Shown: positions 8,734-17,421, counted from the first letter of the stretch. The stretch is DNA of 64,000 bases from Chloroflexota bacterium (GCA_029782225.1 JAKOVF010000187.1:97780-161779), one strand, 5' to 3'. Notes: generated from the sequence alone by a model not told the origin. Program-made: numbers and translations.

Positions 8734-10187
8734 GCAGCGGCTCCCCTTCTGCTAAAAATGACCGCATCCTCATCGTGATATTGCTCACACCATGCACCCG
8801 ACTGCTGCATCGCTGTAATCAACGCGGGCTGGGCGTGCGTGGATAGCATGGCAAGCTGAATCCCCTCTTTATCGAGCAGTTCCTTCCAGTTTGGAGCTGC
8901 TGTTTCAACCGCAATATACTCCTGCCATTGTTCAGGAGGATAGAGTTCGAAGCGAGTGTCGATCCACACGGGCCGCGACGGTAAGGCAAAGATGAGGTAA
9001 CTTGCATGGCTGAAGTCACTCCACAGCGGGCCTTGTAGTTCGGGGTGGGCAGCAAGCCAGGTCGTCGCCTGAACCGGATTATCCCCATCATAAGGGCGGG
9101 GTGCATCCTTCCACCAGGATTCGCGCAGGCCCGGCAGGAGTGCAAGGGGCAGCAAAAGCAGAAGTCCCGCTGCCGCCATGTTGACGTGGGGTTTTTCGAT
9201 CTGCGCCTTGCCTTCGATGAAGCGGCCGGCCCAATCCCCAAGCAGGCGGGCAGTGATAAAGGCCAGGATGAAGAGAAACCAGATCACATAACGGACGCCC
9301 GAGAGTGCCATCCAGCCGAAGAAGAGGAACAGAAGCCATTCGAAGAGAGAGAGTTTACGCGGGGAGAGAGCCACCAACGGAGCCATAACCAGCAGCCAGA
9401 AAAAGAACAGGTTGGCCTGCCAGCCACGGTTGACGGCGGGAAGCCACTCATTGCTGTACTGCTGGACAGATGACGAGCGGAGCATCTTCAACACATAACC
9501 GAAGATATTGATCCCGTGCGGATTGATGAGAAGTGCAGCAGCGGAAAGCCCCAGCCAAAGCGCAAGTTGCTTTTTATCACCTCGGCCAAACAGAAAAGCA
9601 AACAGGCCAACCACAAACAAAAGTGGAAACGATCCATGCAGGTTCACCCACAACATGGATAGGAGAGGCAATAACCAGAGTTCCTTTTTCGCACCGCGAT
9701 CCCATCTCACCAGAGCAAATAACGCCAAAACAAAAAGTGGATAAGTAAACAGCTGTGGACGGAATGCCCAATTCCCACTGCCAGCCAGCGCCGACCACAG
9801 CACAAGCAGGCTGGCCAGGCGCGGCCCGGCCCCGGCTTCCCTGGCAAGAAACCAGAGCAGGCCGTAGGTCAGCGCAATAATGAGAGCGCGCAGAAAGAAT
9901 GTCAGTGTGAGGCCGCCCGCTTCGTAAACTTTCCAGAAGATTACGCCGACCAACCAGGGCTGATAAAAGTACGGTACACCGAGTTGGGTATAACTATATG
10001 TATTAACTAATGGAACACTCCCCGTATTCACCACATCCTGCCCGAGACGGAGATACCACCAGTAATCGTATGGGGTGACTGGCAGGAGCATGACTAGGAT
10101 CAGCAAAATAAATAACGCCAGGCTGAGCCACAACAGATCAATGCTGGGCTGCCGTGCCCGGGCCACATCAGGGTTCGTTATGGTCAT
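8724..10187 (-). CDS. polytopic membrane protein, GT-C-like
   Basis: The 487-residue protein has about ten hydrophobic helices and a soluble C-terminal tail. The first loop, YDYWWYLRLGQDVV followed by GSVPLVNTYSYT, resembles the first extracytoplasmic loop of GT-C lipid-linked sugar transferases. The tail contains SDFSHASYLIF and WIDTRFELYPPEQW. I infer a role in assembling a surface glycan or glycolipid with the flanking glycosyltransferases; activity is unproven. It overlaps the next gene by 10 nt and its ATG overlaps the preceding stop by 4 nt. Confidence 0.6.
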   Translation of the reverse strand: MTITNPDVARARQPSIDLLWLSLALFILLILVMLLPVTPYDYWWYLRLGQDVVNTGSVPLVNTYSYTQLGVPYFYQPWLVGVIFWKVYEAGGLTLTFFLRALIIALTYGLLWFLAREAGAGPRLASLLVLWSALAGSGNWAFRPQLFTYPLFVLALFALVRWDRGAKKELWLLPLLSMLWVNLHGSFPLLFVVGLFAFLFGRGDKKQLALWLGLSAAALLINPHGINIFGYVLKMLRSSSVQQYSNEWLPAVNRGWQANLFFFWLLVMAPLVALSPRKLSLFEWLLFLFFGWMALSGVRYVIWFLFILAFITARLLGDWAGRFIEGKAQIEKPHVNMAAAGLLLLLPLALLPGLRESWWKDAPRPYDGDNPVQATTWLAAHPELQGPLWSDFSHASYLIFALPSRPVWIDTRFELYPPEQWQEYIAVETAAPNWKELLDKEGIQLAMLSTHAQPALITAMQQSGAWCEQYHDEDAVIFSRRGAAACP

Positions 10188-10618
10188 TGAGGCTGTACGT
10201 GCGGCGCCAGCCAGGCCGGTGACTTATGCACGTGGACAACTTTCCATGTGCCATTCTGCCTGACCATCACGCGGCTTTCGTTGTGTGCAGCGACCTGGAC
10301 GCCCGTTGACAGGGCTGTGCTGGTCAGGAGGGTATAGCTGGCGATCGCAGTATCGCCATAGCGCTGGATGTGCAAATTGGAGAGGTCAAAGCGGGAGGAA
10401 GCTTTCTGCCCCTGATCCTCCGCCCCGAAGACGGAGCCGCGCGCCTCATTGGCGGTCATCATGAATTCGTGGAATGGCAGACCATCAATGCGGTGCGGTG
10501 TAACCCACCATTCATAAAGCGTCAGATCGTCTGCCGTGGTTTCGTGATAGGCGGCAATGTCATTTTCCAGGATGCCCTTGAGATGCTTTAGAAGAAACTC
10601 GTGAACTTCAGTGTCCAT
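10184..10618 (-). CDS. NTF2-like (DUF4440/CaMKII-association type) protein
   Basis: The 144-residue protein has the cone-shaped NTF2-like pattern: an N-terminal helix HEFLLKHLKGILENDIAAYHE, TADDLTLYEWWV, and three C-terminal strands ending NGTWKVVHVHKSPAW. Members include SnoaL-type cyclases, isomerases and non-catalytic binding domains; nothing identifies the ligand. Its stop overlaps the next gene's ATG, tying it to the glycosyltransferase operon. Confidence 0.7.
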   Translation of the reverse strand: MDTEVHEFLLKHLKGILENDIAAYHETTADDLTLYEWWVTPHRIDGLPFHEFMMTANEARGSVFGAEDQGQKASSRFDLSNLHIQRYGDTAIASYTLLTSTALSTGVQVAAHNESRVMVRQNGTWKVVHVHKSPAWLAPHVQPQ

Positions 10619-10671
10619 TTATCCTCTGAAATGGGAAATCGGACTCCAAGGTCGGGAGACTCTGGAGTCCA

Positions 10672-11685
10672 TTACTTCAGGAGAACTTTCAAATATTCGT
10701 CCACCATTTTATCCATCCCCAGGGCAGACTCAGCTTGCAATCTCGCAACAGTTCGGAAGTGGGGCAGGTCACCCAGGATTTCCAGCGCGGCTTCAGCAAG
10801 AGCAGGGATATTCGGTTTCTCGATCTTCCATGGGTCGCCGCCGTAAGGGACGACTCTGCCTGAATCGCCAATAACCAGTTCCTTCAGCGCCCCGGTATCA
10901 AACGCCACCACCGGCAGTCCACACGCCAGCGCCTCAATCACAGAATTCGGGCATGCAGGATGCAGGTCAGACGAGAAGAACAGGTGTGCCGATCGCATGA
11001 TCTCAGGGATGCGTTCACGCGGCTGGCTGCCCGGCCATTGGATTGAGACACGCGCACGAGAATTGACCCGCGCGCGGTGCTCGTCCGTGATTTTGCCGAC
11101 AACGATCAATTCAACGGGGAGATTGTGCTTTTCCTTCAGAGTTTCGCCCAGCTCGACAGCGTTATCCAGTCCCATTTCGTAGCCGCCGCCGAGACTGCCT
11201 TCGACAAGGAGAATTTTGTACGGCGGGTAGGTCACGCTTTCAGCGTGACCTGCAAAATACGTGCTTAAATCAACACCGTTGAGAATCACAGCCGATGGCA
11301 CTGGCGCTGCCCCACGCCAGTCATTCCACCAGTTACGGGAGAACTCACTTTGATAGATAATCCCACTGGCAATATATGAACGGATGAGCGACAAAATGAA
11401 GTTGCCATATTCCGCGCGTAAATAATGCCTGAGACCGGTATTTCTTCTTTTGTGCACCCAGTTGATGCCATCGAGGCGTTGCACGATCCGCCGTCCGTGG
11501 CGGTGAGCTACCCATAACGGGAGCAGGTTTCGGGTCCCCGCGAGAACGAGGATTGCATCCGAATCTGTGGACGGGTTGTGGATGACTTCAATCCCACGCG
11601 CACGCAGTCCCTCTTCAAACTTGATCCGAAAGGATGCAACGCCTGCCAATCCCTCCACATAGGGCACAATGCAAATTCTGGGCAT
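10672..11685 (-). CDS. GT4-family glycosyltransferase (first gene of reverse operon)
   Basis: The 337-residue protein shows GT4 features in its second half: ILLVEGSLGGGYEMGLD, VELIVVGKIT, the acceptor-side loop SSDLHPACPNSVIEALACGLPVV and GDPWKIEK. The ATG at 11685 is chosen because the family motif PRICIVPYVEG starts there and a TATAAT lies only 6 nt upstream, which suggests a leaderless message; an in-frame ATG 69 nt upstream would lie above the promoter. A perfect 10-bp palindrome at 11229-11251 is read as extra residues before PPYKILLV. Confidence 0.8.
   Translation of the reverse strand: MPRICIVPYVEGLAGVASFRIKFEEGLRARGIEVIHNPSTDSDAILVLAGTRNLLPLWVAHRHGRRIVQRLDGINWVHKRRNTGLRHYLRAEYGNFILSLIRSYIASGIIYQSEFSRNWWNDWRGAAPVPSAVILNGVDLSTYFAGHAESVTYPPYKILLVEGSLGGGYEMGLDNAVELGETLKEKHNLPVELIVVGKITDEHRARVNSRARVSIQWPGSQPRERIPEIMRSAHLFFSSDLHPACPNSVIEALACGLPVVAFDTGALKELVIGDSGRVVPYGGDPWKIEKPNIPALAEAALEILGDLPHFRTVARLQAESALGMDKMVDEYLKVLLK
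11229..11251. repeat. 10-bp inverted repeat inside a glycosyltransferase gene
   Basis: AGGTCACGCT and AGCGTGACCT flank a 3-nt loop (TTC). The hairpin lies within the coding region and encodes AGHAESVT-like residues just before the donor-binding strand. It resembles a short dispersed palindrome. Confidence 0.7.
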
Positions 11686-11691
11686 GGACCA

Positions 11692-11697
11692 ATTATA
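11692..11697 (-). promoter_or_regulatory. -10 element of a likely leaderless promoter
   Basis: On the reverse strand a perfect TATAAT ends 6 nt before the ATG at 11685, placing the transcription start at or next to the start codon. No GGAGG-like site precedes the ATG and the -35 region is weak. Confidence 0.55.
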
Positions 11698-11791
11698 CTT
11701 TTTCAAAGGACTTAACCTGCGCCGAAATGCAGACTTCCGAAGTCTGGCTAACAATGGTATCCTTAATCAACTCATCGAGGGAGCATTGCAA

Positions 11792-12427
11792 ATGTATGTA
11801 GCCATCGAAGGGGTCATCGGAGTCGGCAAGACCACCCTGGCCCGCCTTCTACAAACTTCTTTTGAAGCTGAAGTTTTGCTTGAGGTTTTCGAGGAAAATC
11901 CGTTCCTTTCTGATTTCTATGCGGACCGGGCACGTTATGCCTTTCAAACGCAGATCTTCTTTTTGTTGAGCCGCTATCGCCAGCAGCTTAATGCGGTGCC
12001 GGAAATCCTGGCAAAGGGCAAAAATCTGCTTGCGGATTATACATTTGCAAAAGACGCACTCTTTGCCAGCATCAATTTGAGCGGCGACGAACTGGACATG
12101 TATCACAAAGTCCACGAGGCGCTGGGTGAGAAGATCGTCAGGCCGGATCTGCTCGTCTACCTGCAGGCCGGCACGGACGTGCTGATGCAGCGCATCGCCT
12201 TCCGGGACCGTTCCTATGAGCGGCAGATGGAGCGGGATTACATTGACCGACTCAACCATGCGTACGAGGATTTTTTCTCCGGGCCCTATGACCATACGCC
12301 GGTGCTGAAGATCGACACCAACAGCTTGAACATTATCCAAAACCCCGAGCATCTCAAGCTGATCGAGAATCGCATCCGCGAGGCCCTGGGCCTGCATCCG
12401 TTTCAACCGGCCTTGCCGTTGACGTAA
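11792..12427 (+). CDS. deoxynucleoside kinase
   Basis: This enzyme phosphorylates deoxynucleosides for nucleotide salvage. The 211-residue protein begins MYVAIEGVIGVGKTTLARLL, a P-loop. It has the conserved acidic residue in LLEVFEENPFL, DYTFAKDALFA (the DRS-like region), the lid region RIAFRDRSYERQMERDYI and a C-terminal IDTNSLNI strand. The pattern matches the dCK/dGK-type family rather than thymidine kinase. The ATG at 11792 follows GAGGGAG; upstream in-frame codons are not conserved-looking. Substrate specificity cannot be read from sequence. Confidence 0.85.
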   Translation: MYVAIEGVIGVGKTTLARLLQTSFEAEVLLEVFEENPFLSDFYADRARYAFQTQIFFLLSRYRQQLNAVPEILAKGKNLLADYTFAKDALFASINLSGDELDMYHKVHEALGEKIVRPDLLVYLQAGTDVLMQRIAFRDRSYERQMERDYIDRLNHAYEDFFSGPYDHTPVLKIDTNSLNIIQNPEHLKLIENRIREALGLHPFQPALPLT

Positions 12428-12429
12428 GC

Positions 12430-12462
12430 AGACCTGACAAATTTTGATAACCTGTCAGGTCT
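12430..12462. repeat. intergenic inverted repeat (AGACCTGACA family)
   Basis: Perfect 10-bp arms AGACCTGACA and TGTCAGGTCT enclose a 13-nt loop between the kinase and nucleotidyltransferase genes. It lacks a T-run. A second copy with one mismatch is at 55259-55293, so it is a small repeat family. Confidence 0.7.
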
Positions 12463-12474
12463 AGAGGAAACAAT

Positions 12475-13494
12475 ATGCGAGTCACGCGCGATTCACTCAT
12501 CCGCATTGCCAGAGAGACCGTGCAGGAACGGGTCTACAATGACAAGTCGATCACGGCGGCCTACCTGACCGGTTCCCTGCTCACCGAAGAGCCGATGCTC
12601 GGCGGCACGGCCGATATTGACCTTGTGCTGGTCTACAAGGACAGGCCCATGCAGGGTCGTGAGTTCGTCAAGCTCACCCCGGATTTCCACCTGGACATCA
12701 GCCGCCGCGCCAAAGAGGAATTCAAGACCCCGCGTGAACTGCGCGGCGATCCGTGGCTCGGTTACGAGCTGTATGCGCCCATGTTGTTATACGAACGTGA
12801 GAAGTTTTTTGACTTTGTACAGGCCAGCCTGCGCGCGGGATTCGAATTCGAACAGCCGCAGCTCATGATCCAGCGCTGCCGCAAACTTTATGCTCATGCC
12901 CGCCAGATCTGGATGGACTTGACTGACGTCGGGGAAAAGGCAGGGCCAAAAGAGCTCCGAAAGTATTTCAAGTCCCTTTACCACGCGATCAATGTCATTG
13001 CTGAATTGAGTGGACCGCCCATCCAGGAACGCCGTCTGCTCCTGGAATTCCCCGCGCGCGCGGAGACTGCAGAAAAACCGGGGCTTTCCGTTGGCGCATT
13101 CGCTTTGATCGGTGCAACCAATGTGGATGCGGATAAGGTCAAAAGCTGGCTGGGAGACTGGAAGTCCGCCTTCGTGGCCGCGAGCGAAACTGCGGGCGTG
13201 GACCTGCGAATCCATCCCGCGCGCATCAATTATTATGAAAAAGCCGTCCGTTTCATGCTGGAAGGTGAAACGCCGCTGGCAGCTCTCTGGCCGCTGATGC
13301 ACACGTGGACTCTTTCAGCCGAAGTGCTGGAGGGGGACCAGGTCGATTTTTGGCGGCAGGCGTGTAACGAGTTGGGATTGATCGGCTCGAATTTCACCTA
13401 CCGAGTGCAGGGGCTCGACCAGTATCTTGATGAAATTGATATCCTGCTTGAAGAGACCGCAACAGCCAATGGGGTGGATGTTTCGAATATGTGA
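12475..13494 (+). CDS. nucleotidyltransferase-domain protein
   Basis: The 339-residue protein has an N-terminal nucleotidyltransferase motif: AAYLTGSLLTEE followed by GGTADIDLVLVYKD, with a further acidic segment FHLDISRRAKEEF near residue 80. The remaining ~220 residues are mostly helical and not recognised. Only the N-terminal fold is assigned; the substrate is unknown. AGAGGAAAC precedes the start. Confidence 0.6.
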   Translation: MRVTRDSLIRIARETVQERVYNDKSITAAYLTGSLLTEEPMLGGTADIDLVLVYKDRPMQGREFVKLTPDFHLDISRRAKEEFKTPRELRGDPWLGYELYAPMLLYEREKFFDFVQASLRAGFEFEQPQLMIQRCRKLYAHARQIWMDLTDVGEKAGPKELRKYFKSLYHAINVIAELSGPPIQERRLLLEFPARAETAEKPGLSVGAFALIGATNVDADKVKSWLGDWKSAFVAASETAGVDLRIHPARINYYEKAVRFMLEGETPLAALWPLMHTWTLSAEVLEGDQVDFWRQACNELGLIGSNFTYRVQGLDQYLDEIDILLEETATANGVDVSNM

Positions 13495-13531
13495 TTAGGA
13501 TTTCTGTCGAAGGGGAGTGGAGGATTTTCAA

Positions 13532-13930
13532 ATGACTACGATCGAAGGACTGAAGAAGCAGACGAAGCAGTTTGGATTGCACGTTATCAAAATAACCGAT
13601 GCCATGCCCTTCAAAAGAAGTGCGAATGTGCTTGGCGAACAGTTACTGCGGTCTGGTACAGCGGTGGGAGCCTATTACCGGGCGGCCTGCCGGGCACATT
13701 CAAGAGCGGAGTTCGTTACCAAGGCCAATCTGTCCATCGAGGAGGCAGATAAATCGCTCTACTGGATGGAAATGCTGATCGAGGCCGGCCTCATTCCTGT
13801 GGAAAAACTGGCATCACTGGTAAAAGAGGCGGATGAAATTGTTACGGTTCTGACCCGGGCAGTGGATATCGCGCGTGCGGGCACCATCCATACAGCCGCC
13901 CTCCGCGATCCTGGGACCAGAATTAGATAG
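13532..13930 (+). CDS. four-helix-bundle protein (S23/IVS type)
   Basis: The 132-residue protein matches the four-helix-bundle family first seen as an ORF in 23S rRNA intervening sequences: PFKRSANVLGEQLLRSGTAVG, ANLSIEEADKSLYWMEMLIEAG and LVKEADEIVTVLTRA. The family has no established activity. The ATG at 13532 has GGAGGA 7 nt upstream; a GTG at 13517 would overlap that site. It is the last gene before the putative replication origin. Confidence 0.85.
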   Translation: MTTIEGLKKQTKQFGLHVIKITDAMPFKRSANVLGEQLLRSGTAVGAYYRAACRAHSRAEFVTKANLSIEEADKSLYWMEMLIEAGLIPVEKLASLVKEADEIVTVLTRAVDIARAGTIHTAALRDPGTRIR

Positions 13931-14400
13931 GCTATCCGCAATGGCAAATTATCCACATAGGTACTCCAAAATGCCCAAATCCCATGACCATATTTAGGGG
14001 CGGTTGTCTAGTCTGATTTCGCCTGGCAAGCCCTGGCCCTGTGGATAACACGCGATAATCTGTGGATAACAGGGGCTGCCTGTGGAGAATGTGCTCAATT
14101 GTTCGGGAATGCACTGAAAGACTCCAAAACGCGTACCCCCATATATGGGGTTACCATCTTGTGAAATCCCAAATATAGAAACTGTGGAAAGCTGGGGATA
14201 ACTCCGCCAAAAGTCACAGACTTTTACCGGAATCTATCCACAGTGAGCAACCTGCCTGAAATCGGAATCAGACACAAGGCGTGGGGGTTGCGAAGCAAGT
14301 CAGCCTGTAGATAGCGTCGCGCGCGCTTTATCCACATTATCCACACTCCCTACTAATATTACGAATCCATACATTCAATAACAATTATGATTGAATCCTC
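13931..14400. other. putative chromosomal replication origin (oriC) with DnaA-box cluster
   Basis: No gene is supported here. Five perfect DnaA boxes TTATCCACA occur: forward at 13949-13957, 14328-14336 and 14337-14345 (the last two directly adjacent), reverse at 14040-14048 and 14061-14069. One- or two-mismatch boxes lie at 14081-14089, 14183-14191, 14193-14201 and 14234-14242. A perfect palindrome CCCCATATATGGGG is at 14137-14150. The segment 14346-14400 is AT-rich and could serve as the unwinding element. By chance about 0.5 perfect boxes are expected in the whole 64 kb. dnaN lies 8 kb away and parS-like sites 13 kb away. dnaA itself is not in the window. Confidence 0.75.
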
Positions 14401-14524
14401 TTTACGTACCGTCCCGAAGATTTGAGCGACTCAACACGGCTCGCTCAAGGAAACCCTTTACCAGGCTCAGGACAAACCTTCAGGATGCTCTACATGAGGC
14501 GAGTTAACAATTATGCTTGAATCC
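14379..14524. repeat. 20-bp direct repeats flanking a repeat-like insert
   Basis: TAACAATTATG(A/C)TTGAATCC occurs at 14379-14398 and 14505-14524. The 106 bp between them (14399-14504) holds CCGTCCCGAAGA...GGCTCAGGACAAACCTTCAGG, similar to the dispersed repeat at 7575-7624. The layout suggests an insertion with target duplication or a local duplication at the edge of the origin. The right copy supplies the -35 of the spoVS promoter. Confidence 0.6.
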
Positions 14525-14545
14525 CTCCAAATAATCTTGTACAAT
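14517..14545 (+). promoter_or_regulatory. promoter of spoVS
   Basis: TTGAAT (14517-14522) and TACAAT (14540-14545) are separated by 17 nt. Transcription would start near 14552, about 40 nt before the spoVS ATG. Confidence 0.65.
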
Positions 14546-14591
14546 GATTAATAGTTATGTAGCCCCATCTAAGCCAACCTGGGAGGTTGCT

Positions 14592-14852
14592 ATGGAGATG
14601 ATCAAAGTTTCTGCCAACTCCCGCACGTCAGCAGTCGCCGGGGCGATCGCGGGTGTAATCCGCGAACACAAACGGGCAGAAGTGCAGGCCATCGGCGCTG
14701 GCGCGGTAAATCAGGCAATCAAGGCGCTGGTGCTGGCCACTGGGTACCTCAAGAACGACGGTATTGACGTTGTCTGCGTCCCGGAATTTGTGGATGTAGA
14801 TATTGAGGATAAAGTGCGCACAGCGATAAAGATGGTGATCGAGCCGCGATAG
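14592..14852 (+). CDS. spoVS: stage V sporulation protein S family
   Basis: SpoVS is a small nucleic-acid-binding (Alba-like) protein first found in Bacillus sporulation but widespread in non-sporulating bacteria. The 86-residue product starts MEMIKVSANSRTSAVAG and has the hallmark VQAIGAGAVNQAIKALVLA and the C-terminal TAIKMVIEPR. The ATG at 14592 follows GGGAGGT; an upstream ATG at 14544 overlaps the -10 box. Being next to the putative oriC, a chromosome-related role is possible but not shown. Confidence 0.92.
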   Translation: MEMIKVSANSRTSAVAGAIAGVIREHKRAEVQAIGAGAVNQAIKALVLATGYLKNDGIDVVCVPEFVDVDIEDKVRTAIKMVIEPR

Positions 14853-15037
14853 ATTTTGGGACTGTGCATCCGGCCTGTTCGATTTTATTGGTTTTCGTCC
14901 GGATGACCAGGCAAGCGAATCGTTCACCGCAATTGACAAACAGAACGCTGGGTGGCGTATAATCAAGCCGTCGGGATTCTCGCATCACCCCGGAACGGTC
15001 GTTTGATTCCGCCTCGACGGTTTCCCTGCACTGACGT

Positions 15038-17020
15038 ATGCAACGCTACAGTCATTTTGCGCGCGGTTCGTTGATCCTGCTCCTGCTGGCTGGCCTGTTT
15101 GCCGGGCTGGTTGGCCCGCGCATGGTGGGGGTAGGGGCCGCACCGCAGGTAGCGCAGGCCCCAGCCATGTCAGTGATCATCAATGAGATTGCTTGGTCAG
15201 GGACACAGGCTAATGCCAATGCTGAGTGGATCGAGTTATATAATCCGGGTGCTGTGGATGTAAATCTGACCGGTTGGTCATTGCAAGCAATAGATGGCAC
15301 ACCTAATATTACATTGTCGGGAACTATTGTAGCGGGCGGATATTATCTTCTCGAGCGCACGGCTGATACAACTGTTAGTGATATAGCAGCAGACCTGATT
15401 TATACGGGGGCCTTAAGTAACACGGTTGAGGTTCTTGAACTTCGCGATAACACAAATACTATAGTAGATACTGCAAATCAGGGTGGCACGGCTTGGTATG
15501 CCGGTGACGTTGCAAATTCCTATAGTATGGAGCGCACTGGTGTAGTCGCCGATGGCCCAACAGCATGGGTAACAAATGTAGGTATCGTGCGAAATGGATT
15601 AGATGCTAATGGCAACCCTATTAACGGGACACCTAGGCAGCAAAACTGGGCCGCTACTGTGACCGCGACTCCGAGTCCAACAAATACGGCTACACCTACT
15701 ATAACGTCAACGGCTACGGTTACTTCAACCATTACAGCTACGGGCACAATCACCCCAACACGTACACCCACGCTTCCCGCCTCGTCCGCCTCAGCTCTGG
15801 ATGTGCTCATCAACGAAGTTGCCTGGATGGGTACATCGGCTCAAAGATCCAATGACGAATGGATCGAGCTCTATAACACACATCCAACCGCTGTGAACCT
15901 GGATGGCTGGAAGCTAACGATAGAAGATTCTACGAATCCCGAAACGGACCTGGCAAACTTTGGTCCGGGGGATACGCTCCCTGCAAGTGGCTTTTTCCTC
16001 CTGGCGCGCGTTGCGTCCGGCGGCTGCACCGGGACTCCTGATATAAATATATTCACAGATATTGTGGAGGATAAGTGCTTCAGCGCATCACTTTCCAATG
16101 CAGGCGAAATCCTCCGTCTATATGACTCATTTGGAACATTGATTGATACGGCAAATTCCGACGGTGGAGGCTGGCCGGCTGGTTCTTCGTCCAGTTATTC
16201 CAGTATGGAGAGACGCGCCAAAATATTCGATACTTTTAACGCATGGGTCACGTATGGCGGAAGCACTTCTGTACAGTTTGCCCACAACCGAGATGGAATT
16301 CTGGTGAGAGGCTCGCCCAAACGAGCCAACTGGTTTACCACCATCACGGCAACTCCAACACGTACAAGGACCAAGAAGCCCACTCCGCGCCCTCCAACGC
16401 CGGTAGGCCGCCCGATCATCAATGAATTCCTGCCCCGTCCCGGCTTTGACTGGAACCACGATGGAGCGATCAACACCTACGATGAGTTCATCGAGGTCAT
16501 GAACATTGGCCCGGTCAACATCAATATTGGCGGGTGGCGTCTGGATAATGGCGGGGACGGAGGAAATTCCTTCACGCTGCCCAGCCTGACGCTGGCGCCC
16601 GGTCAACGCGTGGTGTACTATGCGTCAGAGACCAATGTTCATCTCAGTGACGGCGGCAGCACGGTGCGGCTGATCAGTTCCAATGGCACCATCATGGACG
16701 CGTATACCTACGGGATTGCCAAAGTAGTGGATCAATCCTGGTGCCGCCTGCCGGAGGGACGTGACTGGTACAAGGATTGCGTGCCCACACCGGCCCTGCC
16801 CAACACGCGCCAGGGACAGGTGCCGTCCATGCCGCCCACAGGCGGTTTACAGGAACCGATTTGCCGGTTTGCCGATACACTGCCCAGGGATGTCCTTTTC
16901 GCTGAATGTAACAGCTATGGAGCCAATATGTGGAATTCCACGTACTGGGATAAGGACGCCGGGCAGGGGGATCGCCTTGTCCCTGATGACCAGAGTAAGT
17001 GGGTATCGTTTGTTGAATAA
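15038..17020 (+). CDS. secreted protein with three lamin-tail domains
   Basis: The 660-residue protein has a signal peptide or membrane anchor (residues ~8-40) and three lamin-tail (LTD) domains: near 44-205 (IINEIAWSGTQANANAEWIELYNP), 250-425 (LINEVAWMGTSAQRSNDEWIELYN) and 465-590 (IINEFLPRPGFDWNHDG). Thr/Pro/Ser-rich linkers join them. LTD modules in bacteria often occur in extracellular nucleases and surface proteins; here no catalytic domain is seen. A surface adhesion or DNA-binding role is inference. Confidence 0.8.
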   Translation: MQRYSHFARGSLILLLLAGLFAGLVGPRMVGVGAAPQVAQAPAMSVIINEIAWSGTQANANAEWIELYNPGAVDVNLTGWSLQAIDGTPNITLSGTIVAGGYYLLERTADTTVSDIAADLIYTGALSNTVEVLELRDNTNTIVDTANQGGTAWYAGDVANSYSMERTGVVADGPTAWVTNVGIVRNGLDANGNPINGTPRQQNWAATVTATPSPTNTATPTITSTATVTSTITATGTITPTRTPTLPASSASALDVLINEVAWMGTSAQRSNDEWIELYNTHPTAVNLDGWKLTIEDSTNPETDLANFGPGDTLPASGFFLLARVASGGCTGTPDINIFTDIVEDKCFSASLSNAGEILRLYDSFGTLIDTANSDGGGWPAGSSSSYSSMERRAKIFDTFNAWVTYGGSTSVQFAHNRDGILVRGSPKRANWFTTITATPTRTRTKKPTPRPPTPVGRPIINEFLPRPGFDWNHDGAINTYDEFIEVMNIGPVNINIGGWRLDNGGDGGNSFTLPSLTLAPGQRVVYYASETNVHLSDGGSTVRLISSNGTIMDAYTYGIAKVVDQSWCRLPEGRDWYKDCVPTPALPNTRQGQVPSMPPTGGLQEPICRFADTLPRDVLFAECNSYGANMWNSTYWDKDAGQGDRLVPDDQSKWVSFVE

Positions 17021-17028
17021 AAAATGAT

Positions 17029-17070
17029 GTCATTGCTCACTTTTGGGGAGAGTCCGCTCCCCGCAGTGAC
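17029..17070. terminator. hairpin between convergent genes
   Basis: GTCATTGC (17029-17036) pairs with GCAGTGAC (17063-17070) with one G-T type mismatch, and inside it GGGGAG pairs with CTCCCC. It lies between the lamin-tail stop and the cupin stop. The ends resemble the GTCATTGCGAG repeat at 44090-44165, so it may be a decayed repeat that serves as a terminator. Confidence 0.5.
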
Positions 17071-17071
17071 G

Positions 17072-17386
17072 CTACCGATGCCCTTCCAGGCAGACCACAC
17101 CCTCTGGACCGACCTGCGCCTCATGAACGACGCCGGCGGGAAGGTCCAGTCGGTCGCCGGGCCTCATGCTGACATGTTTTCCCAACTCGGGCAGTCCAAA
17201 GGTAATGCTCCCTTCCACAACGTAAATAACTTTGTTATAGGAGTGCGAGTGAGGGGCATAAACGTCATGGGGGCCGTTGGACCAGGCGTAGGGGCTAAGC
17301 CCTTCGCTGACCATGATCCTCCAAAGGGTTGATTGAGTCGGGGGAGCGGGATCAACCCACGGGGTAAGAAGAAGCGTATTTGTCAT
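17072..17386 (-). CDS. cupin-domain protein
   Basis: The 104-residue protein is a single small cupin barrel. The metal-binding motif 1 is seen in HSHSYNKVIYVVEGSITF and motif 2 in PGDRLDLPAGVVHEAQVG. Small cupins can be sensors, isomerases or dioxygenases, and nothing here picks one. It is downstream of the rhodanese gene on the same strand, with 35 nt between them. Confidence 0.8.
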   Translation of the reverse strand: MTNTLLLTPWVDPAPPTQSTLWRIMVSEGLSPYAWSNGPHDVYAPHSHSYNKVIYVVEGSITFGLPELGKHVSMRPGDRLDLPAGVVHEAQVGPEGVVCLEGHR

Positions 17387-17421
17387 CGTTTATCACCATT
17401 AAGAACAGGCTGTCATTCATC

